In this document: positions 44,894-57,562 of the stretch, one piece after another | Position numbering within the stretch: the first letter of the stretch is position 1 | Layout of the letters: every line of letters begins with the position of its first letter | Assembly (NCBI GenBank): GCA_949317995.1 | Contig: OX439048.1 | Location: 28,401,495 to 28,465,494, forward strand | DNA from: Acholoe squamosa | Lineage: Eukaryota; Annelida; Polychaeta; Phyllodocida; Polynoidae | DNA length: 64,000 nucleotides | Direction of reading: 5' to 3' | Notes under the pieces: model-generated | Seen by the model: the letters and a program-made list of their open reading frames with translations, nothing else | Told to the model about the DNA's origin: nothing | Database searches by the model: none | Made by a program: the position numbers and the translations under genes

Positions 44894-45323
44894 CTATTTT
44901 GGTATTGCATTCATTGAGGTTCCTGACATTTTTGGCATTACTTTCAGTCTATCAAACTACCAATGGGGAATTCAGACAAGGGACAATGGAATTTGTATGG
45001 GGGTATTGGTGATAGGCAATGATGTTTGAAAGGGTCTTTTCACTTCGAGGTTTGCCCTTTATGGAGAAGGTTTGAAGATTCACATAAAATTATTTTTCTC
45101 AACCACCCATATGAATCCCCTAGATCCATTTTCGAGTCAATGTACTAGTTCAGTGAATTTTGAGCAAGTAACAGAGTACTCAAAATCAGTCAAAAATCGG
45201 CCAAAATCGGCCCAAACTACGCAAAAATGCGTAATCGGTAAAGGAAGAGTTAAACTCTTAAGCACAAAAGAGAATTTAGAGTGGACTGCACAGGAAACTT
45301 TCTCAAGGCCCAGGGTATTTATA
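44894..45323 (+). repeat. Dispersed duplication, copy 1
   Basis: Begins CTATTTTGGTATTGCATTCA and matches 47525-48016. It lacks about 70 bp present in the second copy (between GTGATAGGCAA and ATGATGTTTGAAAG). No gene is recognised. Confidence 0.9.
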
Positions 45324-47524
45324 GGTAGTTGTTGGAGTATACATCACCTATGGGGGTATTAAGAAAGGAATCATTTATATCCTAGCCATTGGCTAAGTGG
45401 ATATGTAGGTGAGGTTAAGAAGTGTCATGGTACCGGGATGTGTACAAATCACTGCAAATGGGATGTCCGGATCAAGATAAGAGTTTGTGGCTGCATATAG
45501 AGTGTTACTAAGTCTGTGAATAGTGACTATACAAGTCAACTATAAATGCAGTTTTGAGCTGGTGTCCCTTTAACACTATTTTCACACTTCAGGTTTGTTA
45601 TGAGTGTTTGGCTATTTCTATTTGGGAATTTCAAGCAAACATATACTATTTTACTTAGCAATATGATTTATGTCACACTTGGCTTTTTGTAACACTGTAT
45701 AACTGATGGAAATAGGAATATATCTTGGGGAAAAAAGAAAACGCTGAAACACTCTCTAACAATGAGAGGCAAACTTTTCCTGGGAGATTCGTCCTAAGGG
45801 ATTACATAGATGTGCATACTCACTTGATTGTTGATATTTTAGAAAGTGAAAGACATGTATCCAGGCCCTATTGACACTCTTGGGACACATTTAGCTGCTA
45901 ACGAATCCTAACACTAAGAGGAACTATATAATGTAGGTCTCTGGAATTAGGCATTGAGTGTATTGCCTAATGTGGGATGGGAGATGTCCCTAAAGGGCGA
46001 CATGTCATTGTGGAAACCTTTTCTCATTCACTTTTAACCGAAATTATATTGTTATACACGTATTCATCTCCAAATACTTTTTGCATCACAGCTTGTATTT
46101 TTAAAAGCATTTCCAAGAAGGAATTACATTTTCCGCTGACAAGATGTTGCAAATATTTGTTGCCATAACAAAAAGGCAAATGTTACCCATAAGTGTGCCT
46201 TCCTGATTTCCCCTGACAGATGGGATATATTGTTTGGCTGATATGCAAGACCCCCTGCACAAACGCACTTAATTTAGCCATTCTATGGAGCTAGGCATGA
46301 CGGACTAACAATACCCACCCCTCTCTTAAGCATCCTAGTGTCTGGACGTGGAGTTCATCTCACTTTACTGCACTATATACCAGATATTATCTTTAGTCCC
46401 TCAAACATGGAGTGTATAACATCAAGAATAGAGTAGATGGAAACAGCAGCGAGGGGCTTCTCATTTCACCCTTCATTAAATTCTGTCAGTGATCCCCTGG
46501 ATATAGAGAAGGTCCCTAGCATATTATATGAGGAATTTCTTTTCTTTAAGTCATTCTTTTTAATGAAGTCAGTGGATGATCAGTACATGTAAAAACTTCA
46601 GGTTGCCTGCTGTCCTCATAAGGTGAGAAGATCTATAAACCTGAGGGTGTAGGGAGCGATAATAGATGTGGCTGACCAAACTAACGTGGCATAAAACCAC
46701 CAGTCATTATGGCCAGGTTGCAAGCCTATACTTACAGAGTAAGTATATGTCTTTTCACACCACAAACACGTCTACATTGTAAGGTGAAATGATAGATCCC
46801 CTTGCTGCACTAAATGTATGGCGTATCCTCCCTTCAAGCAAGAGGTAAATGGGAAGGTGGATCCCAAACAGACACAGACCTTAAATGTCTCACCCATATC
46901 CAAACACTTAATGGTGCCTGAGCGTTGATTTAGTTCGTTTGCTTTTTATAGGCGCTTACACATCTTGGGGACATTAAGGTTCTATGCCTAGCATATCAAC
47001 ACAGATGATTTAAATTGATCCACTCGATTCAACTGGAATATCATCATGAGTTTCACTATTATGATAAGGACGGTTTACTTGGATTTGACTGCTTACAGTA
47101 TACACTACACAATACTATAGGGATAACCAATTGAAAATGTCTACTATTATAATCGTTCTGAAATCACATATAAAGTCAATTTGTATTGCCGTCCCATAAA
47201 TGTGGAGATACAGTCATTATGCAATACCAGATTGCAAAATCGCATATCTGTGGAGAAATCAAAGCCTTTTAGACTTTATCCTCAGCATTAATCGGAATAT
47301 GAAAACATGTAGCTATTCTGATGCTTCCACGGTGAAGGTTCCAGAAAGCAATACTTTGAGCCAAATACATACATGTACTGTTCAGTATTGAAGGCATAGC
47401 GTCTGTCCATATTATCCTGTAGACAGTATTGGTTGTATCATTAGTATATTCCATGACTTGAACACAATAACACAGCATAAAGCCAGAGTCAGGATTGGCA
47501 AAGTTTATATTAGAGACTGTCTTA
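45324..47524. other. No gene identified
   Basis: 2.2 kb with no recognisable gene or repeat. Confidence 0.4.
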
Positions 47525-48016
47525 CTATTTTGGTATTGCATTCATTGAGGTTCCTGACATTTTTGGCATTACTTTCAGTCTATCAAACTACCAATGGGGA
47601 ATTTGGACAAGGGACAATGGAATTTGTATGGGGGTATTGGTGATAGGCAAAAGAGACCCATGAGAAAACATCTGGTATCATACCCAAGACATAACTCAGA
47701 GCAAGATGATGTGATAATGATGTTTGAAAGAGTCTTTTCACTTTGAGGTTTGCCCTTCATGAAGAAGGTTTAAAGATTCACATAAAATTATTTTTCTCAA
47801 CCACCCATATGAATCCCCTAGAGCCATTTTAGAGTCAATGTACTAGTTCAGTGAATTTTTGAGCAAGTAACAGAGTGCTCAAAATCTGTCAAAAATTGGC
47901 CAAAATCGGCCCAAACTACGCAATAATGCGTAATCGGTAAAGGAAGAGTTAAGCACAAAAGAGAATTTAGAGTGGACTTGCACAGGAAACTTTCTAAAGG
48001 CCCAGGGTATCTATAT
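47525..48016 (+). repeat. Dispersed duplication, copy 2
   Basis: Second copy of the unit at 44894-45323. It includes the extra ~70-bp segment starting AAGAGACCCATGAG (about 47650-47718). Confidence 0.9.
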
Positions 48017-48037
48017 ACCACTGATCTTATCTTAGAT

Positions 48038-48445
48038 GTAACGCTATAGAGAATAAAATCACTGGTGCTGCTATAGGCAGGTGATCCCAATCAGGCTACT
48101 GCTAGAGGCACGTGATCTCCGCAAGCCTTGTTTTGAGGCCCAACTAGGTCAAGAGGTCATGACGTCACACGCAGTGATGTTGGCCAACCGGCGGCCATAG
48201 TCGGCCACCAGTGTGCAGTGATAGTGGAATTACAAAGATTAGGGATTAATAGTGAATGAAATAAAAATGCTCCAAGCTCTAATATAACTAGAAACAATTA
48301 ATTAATGTGGGCTTATGATACTGTCCCTATGCTGTCCATCAGTGACTGACGGCTGGCAATTGGCTGTGAATTGAGGGTTTGTGTATACAAAAATAAAATC
48401 ACCTGCCTATAGCACAACCAGTGATTTTATTCCCCATAGCGTTAC
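48038..48445. mobile_element. MITE, 408 bp, ~48-bp terminal inverted repeats
   Basis: The left end GTAACGCTATAGAGAATAAA and the minus-strand right end GTAACGCTATGGGGAATAAA continue as inverted repeats through ATCACTGGT and GCTATAGGCAGGTGAT. The interior is non-coding. No convincing target duplication. Confidence 0.85.
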
Positions 48446-48947
48446 GGCCAAGATGAACTAGAGGCATGCGATGTCGATGTCATGTTCAGAGGGGACTTAT
48501 TTCATATTATACTCAAAACCATTATCACCTCCACTAGCATTACACACAATAGGGATGTAAGAGGACAAACTTCAAGGTTTGTGGTATTTCAAGCTTTCTG
48601 TATAGGTCCAAGACACGGTATCAATAATTAATCATAATGTGTTTACATGGGTCTATTCTGTGTGACAATAAACTGTTTTCTTTTATTTCTTAGTGAGATA
48701 ACAGTGACATTTAAGCTACCTCATTTCAGAGCCTGTGTATGTATGTCAGCCCCCATCATAATCGCTTGTCACTGTGATGTAAAATGCAACCAAGATATAG
48801 CAACGTATGCCCTATATACAACAGATAGTAAAGTATCCTGGATGCTTCTCTAATTCACAATAAAGCTAAATCATGACAAAACCATGATCTCAATAAGGTT
48901 TTTTTTTTAAAGAAAACGCCAAAGCATAAGCAACCTTGGCCTTTTAA
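48446..48947. other. No gene identified
   Basis: Nothing recognised. Confidence 0.4.
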
Positions 48948-49020
48948 GAGCGAGGGAGTAATTTTTTGTTAAACGCCATATTAACCACGGGATATCGACA
49001 GCTAAGGTCATGTTCATTGT
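48948..49020 (+). repeat. Diverged 5' fragment of the GTGAGTGAGT-type SINE
   Basis: GAGCGAGGGAGTAATTTTTTG, AAACGCCAT and ATCGACAGCTAAGGTCATGT correspond to the head of the copies at 23279, 42115 and 59712. The rest is absent. Confidence 0.6.
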
Positions 49021-50300
49021 TTTAGAACCATGCATTGTGGTGGCCATGGGCTACTAAGTACGTTAATACACAAATGTTGTTATCATGATGCACCAATGCA
49101 GAACTATTATGGCACCTTAGAATTTCATCTGGAATATACTGGTCCAGCACAATAAATAGATAAATGCAAACTGGTGACACTTCATTCAGCCACTGCGAAC
49201 AAATACACATAAAATCATTATGTATCAGGGATTAAGGATGGGAATAGAAAATCACGCATGTTAGGGGGATTGAGCTTACTCTTATAATATGGGATCTATA
49301 GCTCACATAGCCATTATCAGCTGGGGGCCGCCATTAGACCCCGATGCCACTATGACTAACACCTTCAGCCCCCGACTCCGCAGTATATGCCAGGGATGCC
49401 TCCCATTGGTCAATAATACAATAGCCATGTGCCGTATAAAAACCTCTCCTATCAACCTGACCTGAATTCCTATTGTCTTGCAACTACTCCATAGGCCCTT
49501 GCATTACTCTGACATTACTCTTATCTCATCGGATTTTAAGAAGTCTGTCAGTAACATGGTATCTATGATGATTGATATCGTAATCCTTTTGGTTTAAATA
49601 ATTGTGCAAACAATTCTGACCTTTACTTATGAGGTCCTCTGAGGTTTTAAATGAAAAATGGATCTGACAACACTGCCTTAACTTAATGAGAATTAATCGG
49701 AACATTTACCTATGAACACCTTATCAGATTGAGAAAAATAATTATGATATAAATAATGCCACTCTCCTAGCTAGGTGACAGATCTGACAATAGCCCCCCT
49801 AAATTTAAGTCATTGAGCGAATAACATGTGACAATCAATTGGAAGGCAATACATCTATCCATGCCTTTATTCACCATGAAATAGCTGGTCTCAATGGCAA
49901 ATAGGGTTCTTACGACCTAGTCTCGGGATATTGGATATTGTTTTATTATTAAATCATCATTATCGTTTTATTAGGTCATAAAGCAAGGTGATATGCCAGT
50001 CTTCAACATCAGGATACATAATTTACTAACCCTGGGTGTTAAATGTCATGTTAAGCTGCATACATGACATAGCAAATAGAAACCTCTTGTTTATCCTGAT
50101 GGCCAAAACCCATGAAAGCTGTATATGGCTCTAAAATCCAATGTGCGGACCTGGCATTTTTTCCAGGGTGGTTGCACTTAAATGATTTTTCTTGTTTATC
50201 TTATATTACTCAATGAGACCTTCGGGGTACACCCATTTTTATATGGATAAAAATCATTTTTAGCTTCCAGAGGCCTTAAAATCTTCTTGAGGTCTAAAAA
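49021..50300. other. No gene identified
   Basis: Nothing recognised. Confidence 0.4.
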
Positions 50301-51600
50301 ACCCTTTGAGAAGAGGAATGTCTGCCCAAGTAACCACGGGCAGGTCACTATCAAAATGAAATCGTACATACAAGATTTTAATCTCACATGAATTCTCATT
50401 TAATTTTAACCATTTTCACCAAAAATTTTTCACTTCATGGGACCCATAAATCATGCTCTGGAGCTGTGTCCGCCTGAGTAACCATAAATTGTAGAAGAGT
50501 ATATCCTAACATTAGGAGTGTCATCATACCCCCAAATTGATACATCGTCATTTACAAAATATTGATAATTGTATCGATAAAGCAAGTGTATCGATACAAT
50601 CCTTCTTGCCCCAAGAAATGCATATATATGGCTTTCAAATGCCGAAATAATCTTGTAAAATTTCCTATTAGAACCAGAGTTATTGACCAAAATGTATGAC
50701 CATATGAAAAATATCAATTATTAAAATGTTTAATAACATCAAAATATATTTTCAATTGGATAAAGAGTAGGAACATACAAATGGCACTAACCTTTCTAAT
50801 TGGAGTATTTGAAGATTTCTGTCACTGTTAAAAGACCCACATCAAGGAGAAATTGGATATCAATGACAGTCCTACCTAACATGCAGAAAACACAATTTCC
50901 CTGCCTTTTCTTCCCTCAGGTTACAATATCGAGTGCACTGTGTATAGGTCAAGAATTAGACCTGTAGCATTTATTATCACTCCCTTGGAGGCCAAAGTCC
51001 CATTTCATCAGCATGTCGCCCGAGTAACCATAAATGGTATAAGACCATATCCTACCATGCAGAAAGCACAATTTCCCTGCCTTTTTTCTAAGTTTACAGT
51101 GCCGACTGCACTGTGCATGGGCCAAGAATTAAACCTGTAGCATTCATTTTCACTTCCTTGGAGGCCAAATTCCCTTCTCATCAGCATGTCCGCCCGAGTT
51201 ACCACTAGACATTCCCCTAAAAACCATGAGTAATTTAGTTTCAACTAAGTAATCTATTATTTTTTCCATTATGACAACTAATAATTGTTCACGATTATTT
51301 GAGTCTAAGTTCAGGTAGGCCCTATCTAACTCAATTTTTGGCTTTTTGGTGATCAGAAAACCCAATTAAAGAGGTTTGTCCGCCCGAGTAAGCACTAGAC
51401 ATTCCCATAAAAAACGTGGGTAACAGTTTTAACTACACAGTCTCTATTATTTTTCTACAATGATAACTTATATTCATGATTATTTGAACCTAAATTCTGG
51501 TATCTAACTCTTATTCTTGGCTTTCTGGTGCCCATAAACCCCTTTAGAAGAGGCCTGTCCACCCGAGTAACCCAAAGTACCCCTTACTATAGGCAAACTA
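50301..51600 (+). repeat. Diverged ~180-bp tandem satellite with conserved 18-bp box
   Basis: The box TGTCCGCCCGAGTAACCA or a close variant occurs at 50319, 50467, 51014, 51187, 51377 and 51556. Spacings are 148, 547 (about three periods), 173, 190 and 179 bp. Between boxes, paired sequences are recognisable, such as CACAATTTCCCTGCCTTTT with GTGCACTGTG-like words at about 50890 and 51067, and ACTAGACATTCCC at about 51205 and 51395. The flank AGAAGAGG often precedes the box. A perfect 12-bp hairpin, ATTGTATCGATA / TATCGATACAAT (50568-50600), lies within. Confidence 0.8.
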
Positions 51601-53672
51601 TGGGGTACTTCACATAATTTTGGGGTGGTAGTGTTATATACCAACTGAAAGAGGGGGCCTTCAGCTATAATATAATGGATAGTCGAGGGCTAAGTTATAG
51701 TGGAAATTAGGCTATCTGGAAAGTAAGCTAATTTTCTGTGCAGGAAAATTGATATGAAAATTAAGGTAATTTTCTTTGGATTTCCCTTCCATATGAAAAA
51801 ATAGCAATCTGCTCTATGCCCCAAAGTAGCTTAATCACTGCCAGTACACATTTCCCTGATTAAAAACTCCTAAAAAAACTATAGGGCTAATGCAATCATA
51901 TCAAGATGGTATCATATGTGATGGAGTTATCAGGGCTCAGACTACTTAGATTACTCGTGGGATAGAGTTTGGGATTGACCCGAAGTAGAAGCACTAGTGA
52001 GGTCAGGATTTTTCACCAAAGACCCGAGGATACTATGATGTCCCTTATATCGGTCAGTAGGGCAGTTTTCTAACATATAAATACAAAATGGCACTGGAAG
52101 TACGTAAAACAGCCTACTACAACCTTAAAGATCGTGGGCATGAATTTGAAATGTTGCTAATACAATACTGCAGTGGTGAAATTCATGAAATGACAGTGTG
52201 AAGTGATTGCATCCTTGGGGTGAAGGAAGGTGAAAACCATTACTTGCCTTTCAAAGTATAGCAAGACTTATGGTAGTGCTCATTAATTATTCCCCTGGTC
52301 CAGCATGAAGGCCAGGGCTCGCACCTGTCGACTTGCGCTGCCCACGTACTTTCAGGCTTAGGCTGCCCACGTACCTGCTCCTTCATCTCTGTCCTCATTA
52401 GTTAAGCCATACCATATCAACAGAACAGATTGGCTGTCAACGGCTTTTAAAAAAAACAAACGTTTAGGCGTATGGTAGCCAACAGCTGCATTATAATTTC
52501 TAATGCCTAAGATCTAGCTTCTATCCTTGTTTGTGAATAATTATAGTTAGAAAAGTTACTAGATGCACAGGAGACCAAAAGAGTTTTGAAAGAGAGAGAC
52601 AAGGTACAGGCTTCACATAATTTCATATTCAAATTATTTCAACATTTCCATGAACACCTCTTTAACTGAAAGACAAAAGAAAATAGACGGAACCAAGGGG
52701 ACCTTACACATTCACCTGCCTGGGATAACTGACGCTTCGTCGGCAGTATGGTATATGAAAATGAGTAGTTGGAACTTGTCTACCCATATCTTTTATGAAT
52801 AACGGGCCTTATTCTATGTTGTAACACTTTGATACAAGCGAACGGATTGTCCTTCACATAAAAGCATTATCTCTTTCTGAATCTCGCTGATTTGGGCCTT
52901 TTTTTCACAACGAGATCTAGCTGTTTGTGCAACGACCTCCAGTATTGTTAGGTGGCAAACTCTAGTGCAATCAGAACAGGAAGTATGTTATGTTGTGTAC
53001 TGTGCCAGGAAAAGTGATAGATACCATAGCTATACAATATGCAGATGTCATGAAATATCCTGTCTGCAAGTATAGGTAAAATGGAGGGCAGATGTTGTAT
53101 AGAATCAATGCATACAAACCTTGACTATATCTTTACAATTGCAAGGGGCGGCCAGAAAAAAGGCTCCTCGTAGATTCCTCATTCATCTCCTTTTACCATG
53201 GTAATCATGTTGAAACCCCTTTGGGTTTGGGTGTAAATTTGATTGGAAAGGACTGAAATTGGATCAAAATGCGTACAGAAAGATATAAGTTCAATATTTT
53301 CATAGCTTTCTGATGCGTATTTGAAGGATGTGGTTCCCATAAAGCAATGTGATTCAACATGTTTTGGCGTGATTGATTATATGTATTTCAACAACCTCCT
53401 TCGGAAGCCTCAAAATATCTTTCAAAAGTGTCTTTATATATTCTTGAACCGACTCAATATTTTAGGGAACACAAAGGTCTGCAATACCTCGCATCTGATG
53501 TGGACGCAAGTTGCCGGTCAGATGGCCTGACCTTTCAGACCCCGTTACAGGACTCTGAGTGCAAAGGCGAAAAATGCATTAGAAACGACAGACGGGATGC
53601 CCAACCTCATAAAGGGCAATGTGATATTTGATTATGTGGGACCACCGTGGGGCCTATAGAAAGTAGTAACAC
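51601..53672. other. No gene identified
   Basis: A direct repeat GCTGCCCACGTAC occurs near 52339 and 52370. No gene or mobile element is recognised. Confidence 0.4.
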
Positions 53673-53770
53673 CAGGGGCGTAGGAAAAGGGGGAGGGGAG
53701 CAGGGGGGCCTGCCCCCCCAGTCATGAGGGAGATGGGGCCTAAATATGTCTGGGCCCCCCCAAAATTTGC
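53673..53770. mobile_element. GC-ended MITE with central G/C palindrome, copy 2 (partial)
   Basis: Starts CAGGGGCGTAGGAA and has the palindrome GGGGGGCCTGCCCCCC. The right terminus is not found. Related to 23080-23241. Confidence 0.5.
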
Positions 53771-54405
53771 CAAGAACTCATACACAAAAAGGAAAAGAAG
53801 CTAAAACGTTGCATCTCAAATTAGATTACCATAATGATGGGATGGGGAAAATGGGGGTCTGAGCCTAAAGTCATATCCAAAATTCATCGAAATTACTTTT
53901 ATATACAAACTCTATATACGTATGTATAGACATCATCGCGCTTCAGCCAACAATTCAAGATGGTTGTGATGGGGCTGTTGCTGGCCCCCACCCCCAATGA
54001 AGATTTGCTTCCTACGACTCTGAAGACAGAACACAGACAATGCCCCATACTATTCCCTCCTGCTTCAGAGAAAAAAAAAACCAACTCGTCCCATTAAAAG
54101 CATAATCTGTGCTTCTCGTGAACCTGATGGTCCATTAGAAATGGTTTTGTTGGATGGGGGTAATGCATATATATTAGAATATAGGTTTCATGTAATTTTT
54201 CCTGACCTATTTTCATTTATCTCACGATTTTGGCTTGGACAGTGCTTTTTTGCTCATAACCCCCGTGCATTATCCAGCCATAACGCACTCTGAGACCTTT
54301 TCTTCGTGTTCAAGAAGCTGCTGGTTTCAATCCGGACATGTTTAATAAATTGGAGAAGTATACAATGTCAACTCCTCCATACGTTTTCCAGTTAAAACCG
54401 TTTAG
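53771..54405. other. No gene identified
   Basis: Nothing recognised. Confidence 0.4.
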
Positions 54406-54480
54406 GGTTCAATGGGGAATCGATCCCCGGCCGCTGGGGCAGGAGGCGAGCTCGCTGTCCACTATACCAAGCCGACCGGT
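54406..54480 (-). repeat. tRNA-like sequence, family D
   Basis: The minus strand has box A TTGGTATAGTGGACAGC and box B GGGATCGATTCCC with tRNA-like spacing. The anticodon arm cannot be assigned. It is probably the head of a SINE-like repeat or a pseudo-tRNA. Confidence 0.5.
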
Positions 54481-54632
54481 GCTAGAAACCACTGCACATG
54501 GAGGATTTGAAAAAGTTTTCCGACATACCTGAAGTTTACACACCTCGTTAGCCTAGAATATATGGAGCCTGGTGGAGTTATTAACAGAGAAACATCCTTA
54601 GATATCCTAGATGAACATGCCATGCCAAATTC

Positions 54633-54856
54633 CTCCATTTTCTTCGAAATAAATAAGAATCCATTGATTTTCCATAGCGATACGCGACTGACCCGGCTGA
54701 CCTCCTTGCCGGAAGTGGGTTCAGCCGAAAGTAGGTCAGGTACATCCGGGCACCTATCTGCTTTGTCAACAAGATGGAATGGCCGTGTACTGGGCCGTGT
54801 GCGTTGGATCGTTATGGAAAATCAATGGATTCTTATTTATTTCGAAGAAAATGGAG
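54633..54856. repeat. Long inverted repeat with CpG-rich 127-bp centre, module copy 2
   Basis: The arms (54633-54680 and 54808-54856) share CTCCATTTTCTTCGAAATAA and continue to GATTTTCCATA.CGAT. The centre is CpG-rich and contains an Ets-type GCCGGAAGTGGG and AACAAGATGGAATGGCC. The same arm core, and a centre of nearly equal length, occur at 10539-10925. Confidence 0.7.
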
Positions 54857-54985
54857 ACAAAATGTATGCAAACACCAACTAGAGATTGTATATTTGGCGG
54901 TGCTAGAATAACAGGGCTTGACATCCTTGGATTATACCCGAAAAATCGTTGGAAAGATGAGGGTATGATGGGTGGAGTAAAAACA

Positions 54986-55067
54986 ATGGCTACGATGGAT
55001 TGGCAAACCGAGCGGATCGCATGCACTTACAAAATGTCTTCTCCTGGATTAATTCTTGGGTTATAAG
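54986..55067 (+). other. Exon-like segment with splice donor, copy 2
   Basis: ATGGCTACGATGG begins a frame that shares RIAC.YKMSSPG.IL with 10982-11063 and ends at the same donor context, GGTAAGAAATTAATACAAAA. A TAA falls just before the donor. It is either a dead first exon or repeat sequence that merely looks like one. Confidence 0.25.
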
Positions 55068-55108
55068 GTAAGAAATTAATACAAAATAGAGGAATCTATG
55101 AGATAAAT

Positions 55109-55232
55109 GCCTTAATGCATGTTATGGGAACACACTCGTGTATTTACGGGTTAATAATCCACTCCCCCTACGGGGTCGTGGATTATTAACCCGTAAATCC
55201 ACTCGTGCGTTCCCATAAAATACATTAAACGC
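55109..55232. repeat. Near-perfect hairpin with ~55-bp arms
   Basis: The inner arms TTTACGGGTTAATAATCCAC and GTGGATTATTAACCCGTAAA are exact. Outer parts TTATGGGAAC and GTTCCCATAA also pair. It occupies the same position relative to the exon-like segment as 11106-11190, but with a different sequence. Confidence 0.9.
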
Positions 55233-55694
55233 ATAATACATCATAGGAAATGACAAAGGGAATCTCTAGAGAACATGCTCTATAATATATCACACTCATT
55301 ATTCTACACTTTACATAGGGACATGACATGAGTATGTAGTAAGAATGCACCTGATACAAATAAGGTAGGCAGCGGGGCAATGTCGATGAGAATTTTTAGA
55401 GACCTTACAAAAGAAAGCAGGACTAGTGCATGCCATTCCCGAAAGACAGCATCAATCTAACATAAATTCAAGGATAGTATACAGTATGTACATCTGTAGA
55501 ATTCTCTTAAATTAATGTCAGCAACAGATCTAGAAGGAACGTTACTACTAGTGGACTTGTGGCCTGAAATGATATTTGCCTACAGCCTACCTGGTCATGC
55601 ACGATTCACATTGCTATTCATTGATAAGGTATGTCGAAATACTCTTTAGAGCATAGATTTAGTCATTATAGTGATTTAGAAATAATAAACCACT
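55233..55694. other. No gene identified
   Basis: Nothing recognised. Confidence 0.4.
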
Positions 55695-55822
55695 GAATTG
55701 AGCACGGGCGTGAACTGGTTGGCGGGTTGAGTTTGCAAAGGTGTTATCCATAATATACTATGGATAACATGTTCACAGACTCAGGTTGGTAACCAATCCA
55801 CGCCCATGGCATGGAATTGAGC
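55695..55822. mobile_element. Hairpin MITE with 9-bp target duplication
   Basis: Direct repeats GAATTGAGC at 55695-55703 and 55814-55822 flank a 110-bp imperfect palindrome. The left end ACGGGCGTGAACTGGTT and the minus-strand right end CATGGGCGTGGATTGGTT pair. The centre has GTTATCCAT / ATGGATAAC. A 9-bp duplication fits a Mutator-like or similar element, but the class is not proven. Confidence 0.7.
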
Positions 55823-56938
55823 GCTGTACATCTTGTCTGATAATGCTATCAGATTTCTCTTCTGAAAATGATGTGTGTAGATCAAGCTAATTATAAGCTT
55901 TTCTCATGAAGGATCAGAGGCATCGGTCATTCGATATGTGATAAAAATGCAAGAGGGATGACGCACCATAACCATATCATATATCACCATAAATAACATT
56001 GCTATTTACATATAATCAAATTAAGGGTAACACAGCAGTGTATTAGGTGCAGTAGGCAAATAATACATACACATCTAAAGATGATAACATCTGTACACAT
56101 ATTTTGTTCCTGATTCTACCCCATCTGCATTTGTATGAACGCACAGGGTCTAGTAATCGCCTGAGTCTTCCTCCTGTATCCTAGCTGAAGCCTTATGTTA
56201 TCTCTATTGAATTACTCTGAGATGTAAACTGAGCAGATAGGGCCATCTCAATCCCGATCTTGTTACACTGTTGACAGTAAACAGAGATGCTACACTGACG
56301 GGCAGGGAGGGGTAAAACTCAAGTAGTGCAGATCAAGGGCTTGAGCACTCAAATGATTGCATGTATACTGCAGTGATTTTGTTTGAAGCTGTGTGGAGTG
56401 ATCTTCAATGACCCGTGGCAGAATACCCTCAAGGTTCGGTTTCGTCCTGGGGGACTCAAGTTGACCTGAGTCCACCAGCAGGGCATTTCAAAACGACATC
56501 TATTGCTATGGTTATGAAATACCCTCCTGAGGCTCTCTTAGAGTTAGTGAGTACCGGTATCAACTGTGTACCGTTATTTTCATAGGTTATATAATCTATC
56601 TTCAGTTGGATGAGCAATGTCATATTTGCATGTCATTGGTTCAGATGGTACCAGGTTTAAATTCATATCAGGGGCGAATTCAGGTTTATGAAAAGGAGGG
56701 GATACAACCCTTGTTTAAGACCCTACTTTTGGCTATAGATTTTAAGCAATTAAACTTTAAACCATACCAAAAAAGAGAGGGGGGTGAGCCGGCATTATGA
56801 TATTTCTGGTTAAAATGCCGTCCTGACACATGTGATATAGAAAGATGGATTTACCAAGTGATGAAAAGGGGAATACAATAAGCCTAGTCATGTTCATGAT
56901 GCGTCAGACCTAGGTCATCTGATGCTTTCTATGACATC
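55823..56938. other. No gene identified
   Basis: Nothing recognised upstream of the truncated LINE. The 5' junction of the LINE probably lies at about 56900-56940. Confidence 0.4.
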
Positions 56939-57540
56939 ATGGAAAATGGAAATGTGCGGAACTGTTATAATAAGTTACTTGAAATGGTAAAACTTCCTGA
57001 GTTGAAGAATAAGGAGATCTGGATTATAGGAGATCTAAATGTAAATACTGCTGCACGTAGAAGTAATAAGTACAAAGTTATGCAATCTTTTCTACGCCGT
57101 AGTAAGCTTCGTTATCAGCAAACAAAATCAACTTATTACCACCCTCGTGGGAAATCCACATTGGATCATATATATTGTAACTCCCCCATGTATCAGCTCA
57201 TGGGATCATTGATCATAGAATTGGGGATCATTTTCCAGTATATGTTATAAAAAAACAACGGAAAATCAAAAATGACGGCTATAAAGTAATTACCGGTAGG
57301 GTATACAAAAATTATTCTCAAGCATCTGTACGGCAATATTATGATGAATACAATATTGATGAAATTGATGATCCTTGCTATTATAGCAAACTTATCACCA
57401 AGGTCAATTCATTCCTTGATAATAAACATCTGGTAAAAACAATGAAAGTGAAGGTAAATCCACCAAAGGGTTATTCAGCAGTCATTGATAGACTTGTCAT
57501 AAGAAAGAAGAAATTTCTAAAAAAAACTCAGGAAATATAG
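56939..57540 (+). pseudogene. LINE endonuclease C-terminal part and linker (frameshifted)
   Basis: The first frame (56939 to about 57212) gives NGNVRNCYNKLLEMV, then IWIIGDLNVN with the conserved GD.N, then STLDHIYCNS. A frameshift near 57213-57222 moves the next conserved motif, DHFPVYV (the SDH.P.. block of APE endonucleases), to another frame, which stays open to about 57538. A further frameshift leads into the RT frame at 57563. Confidence 0.85.
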
Positions 57541-57562
57541 GGGTCTTCCACCAAATCCATAT

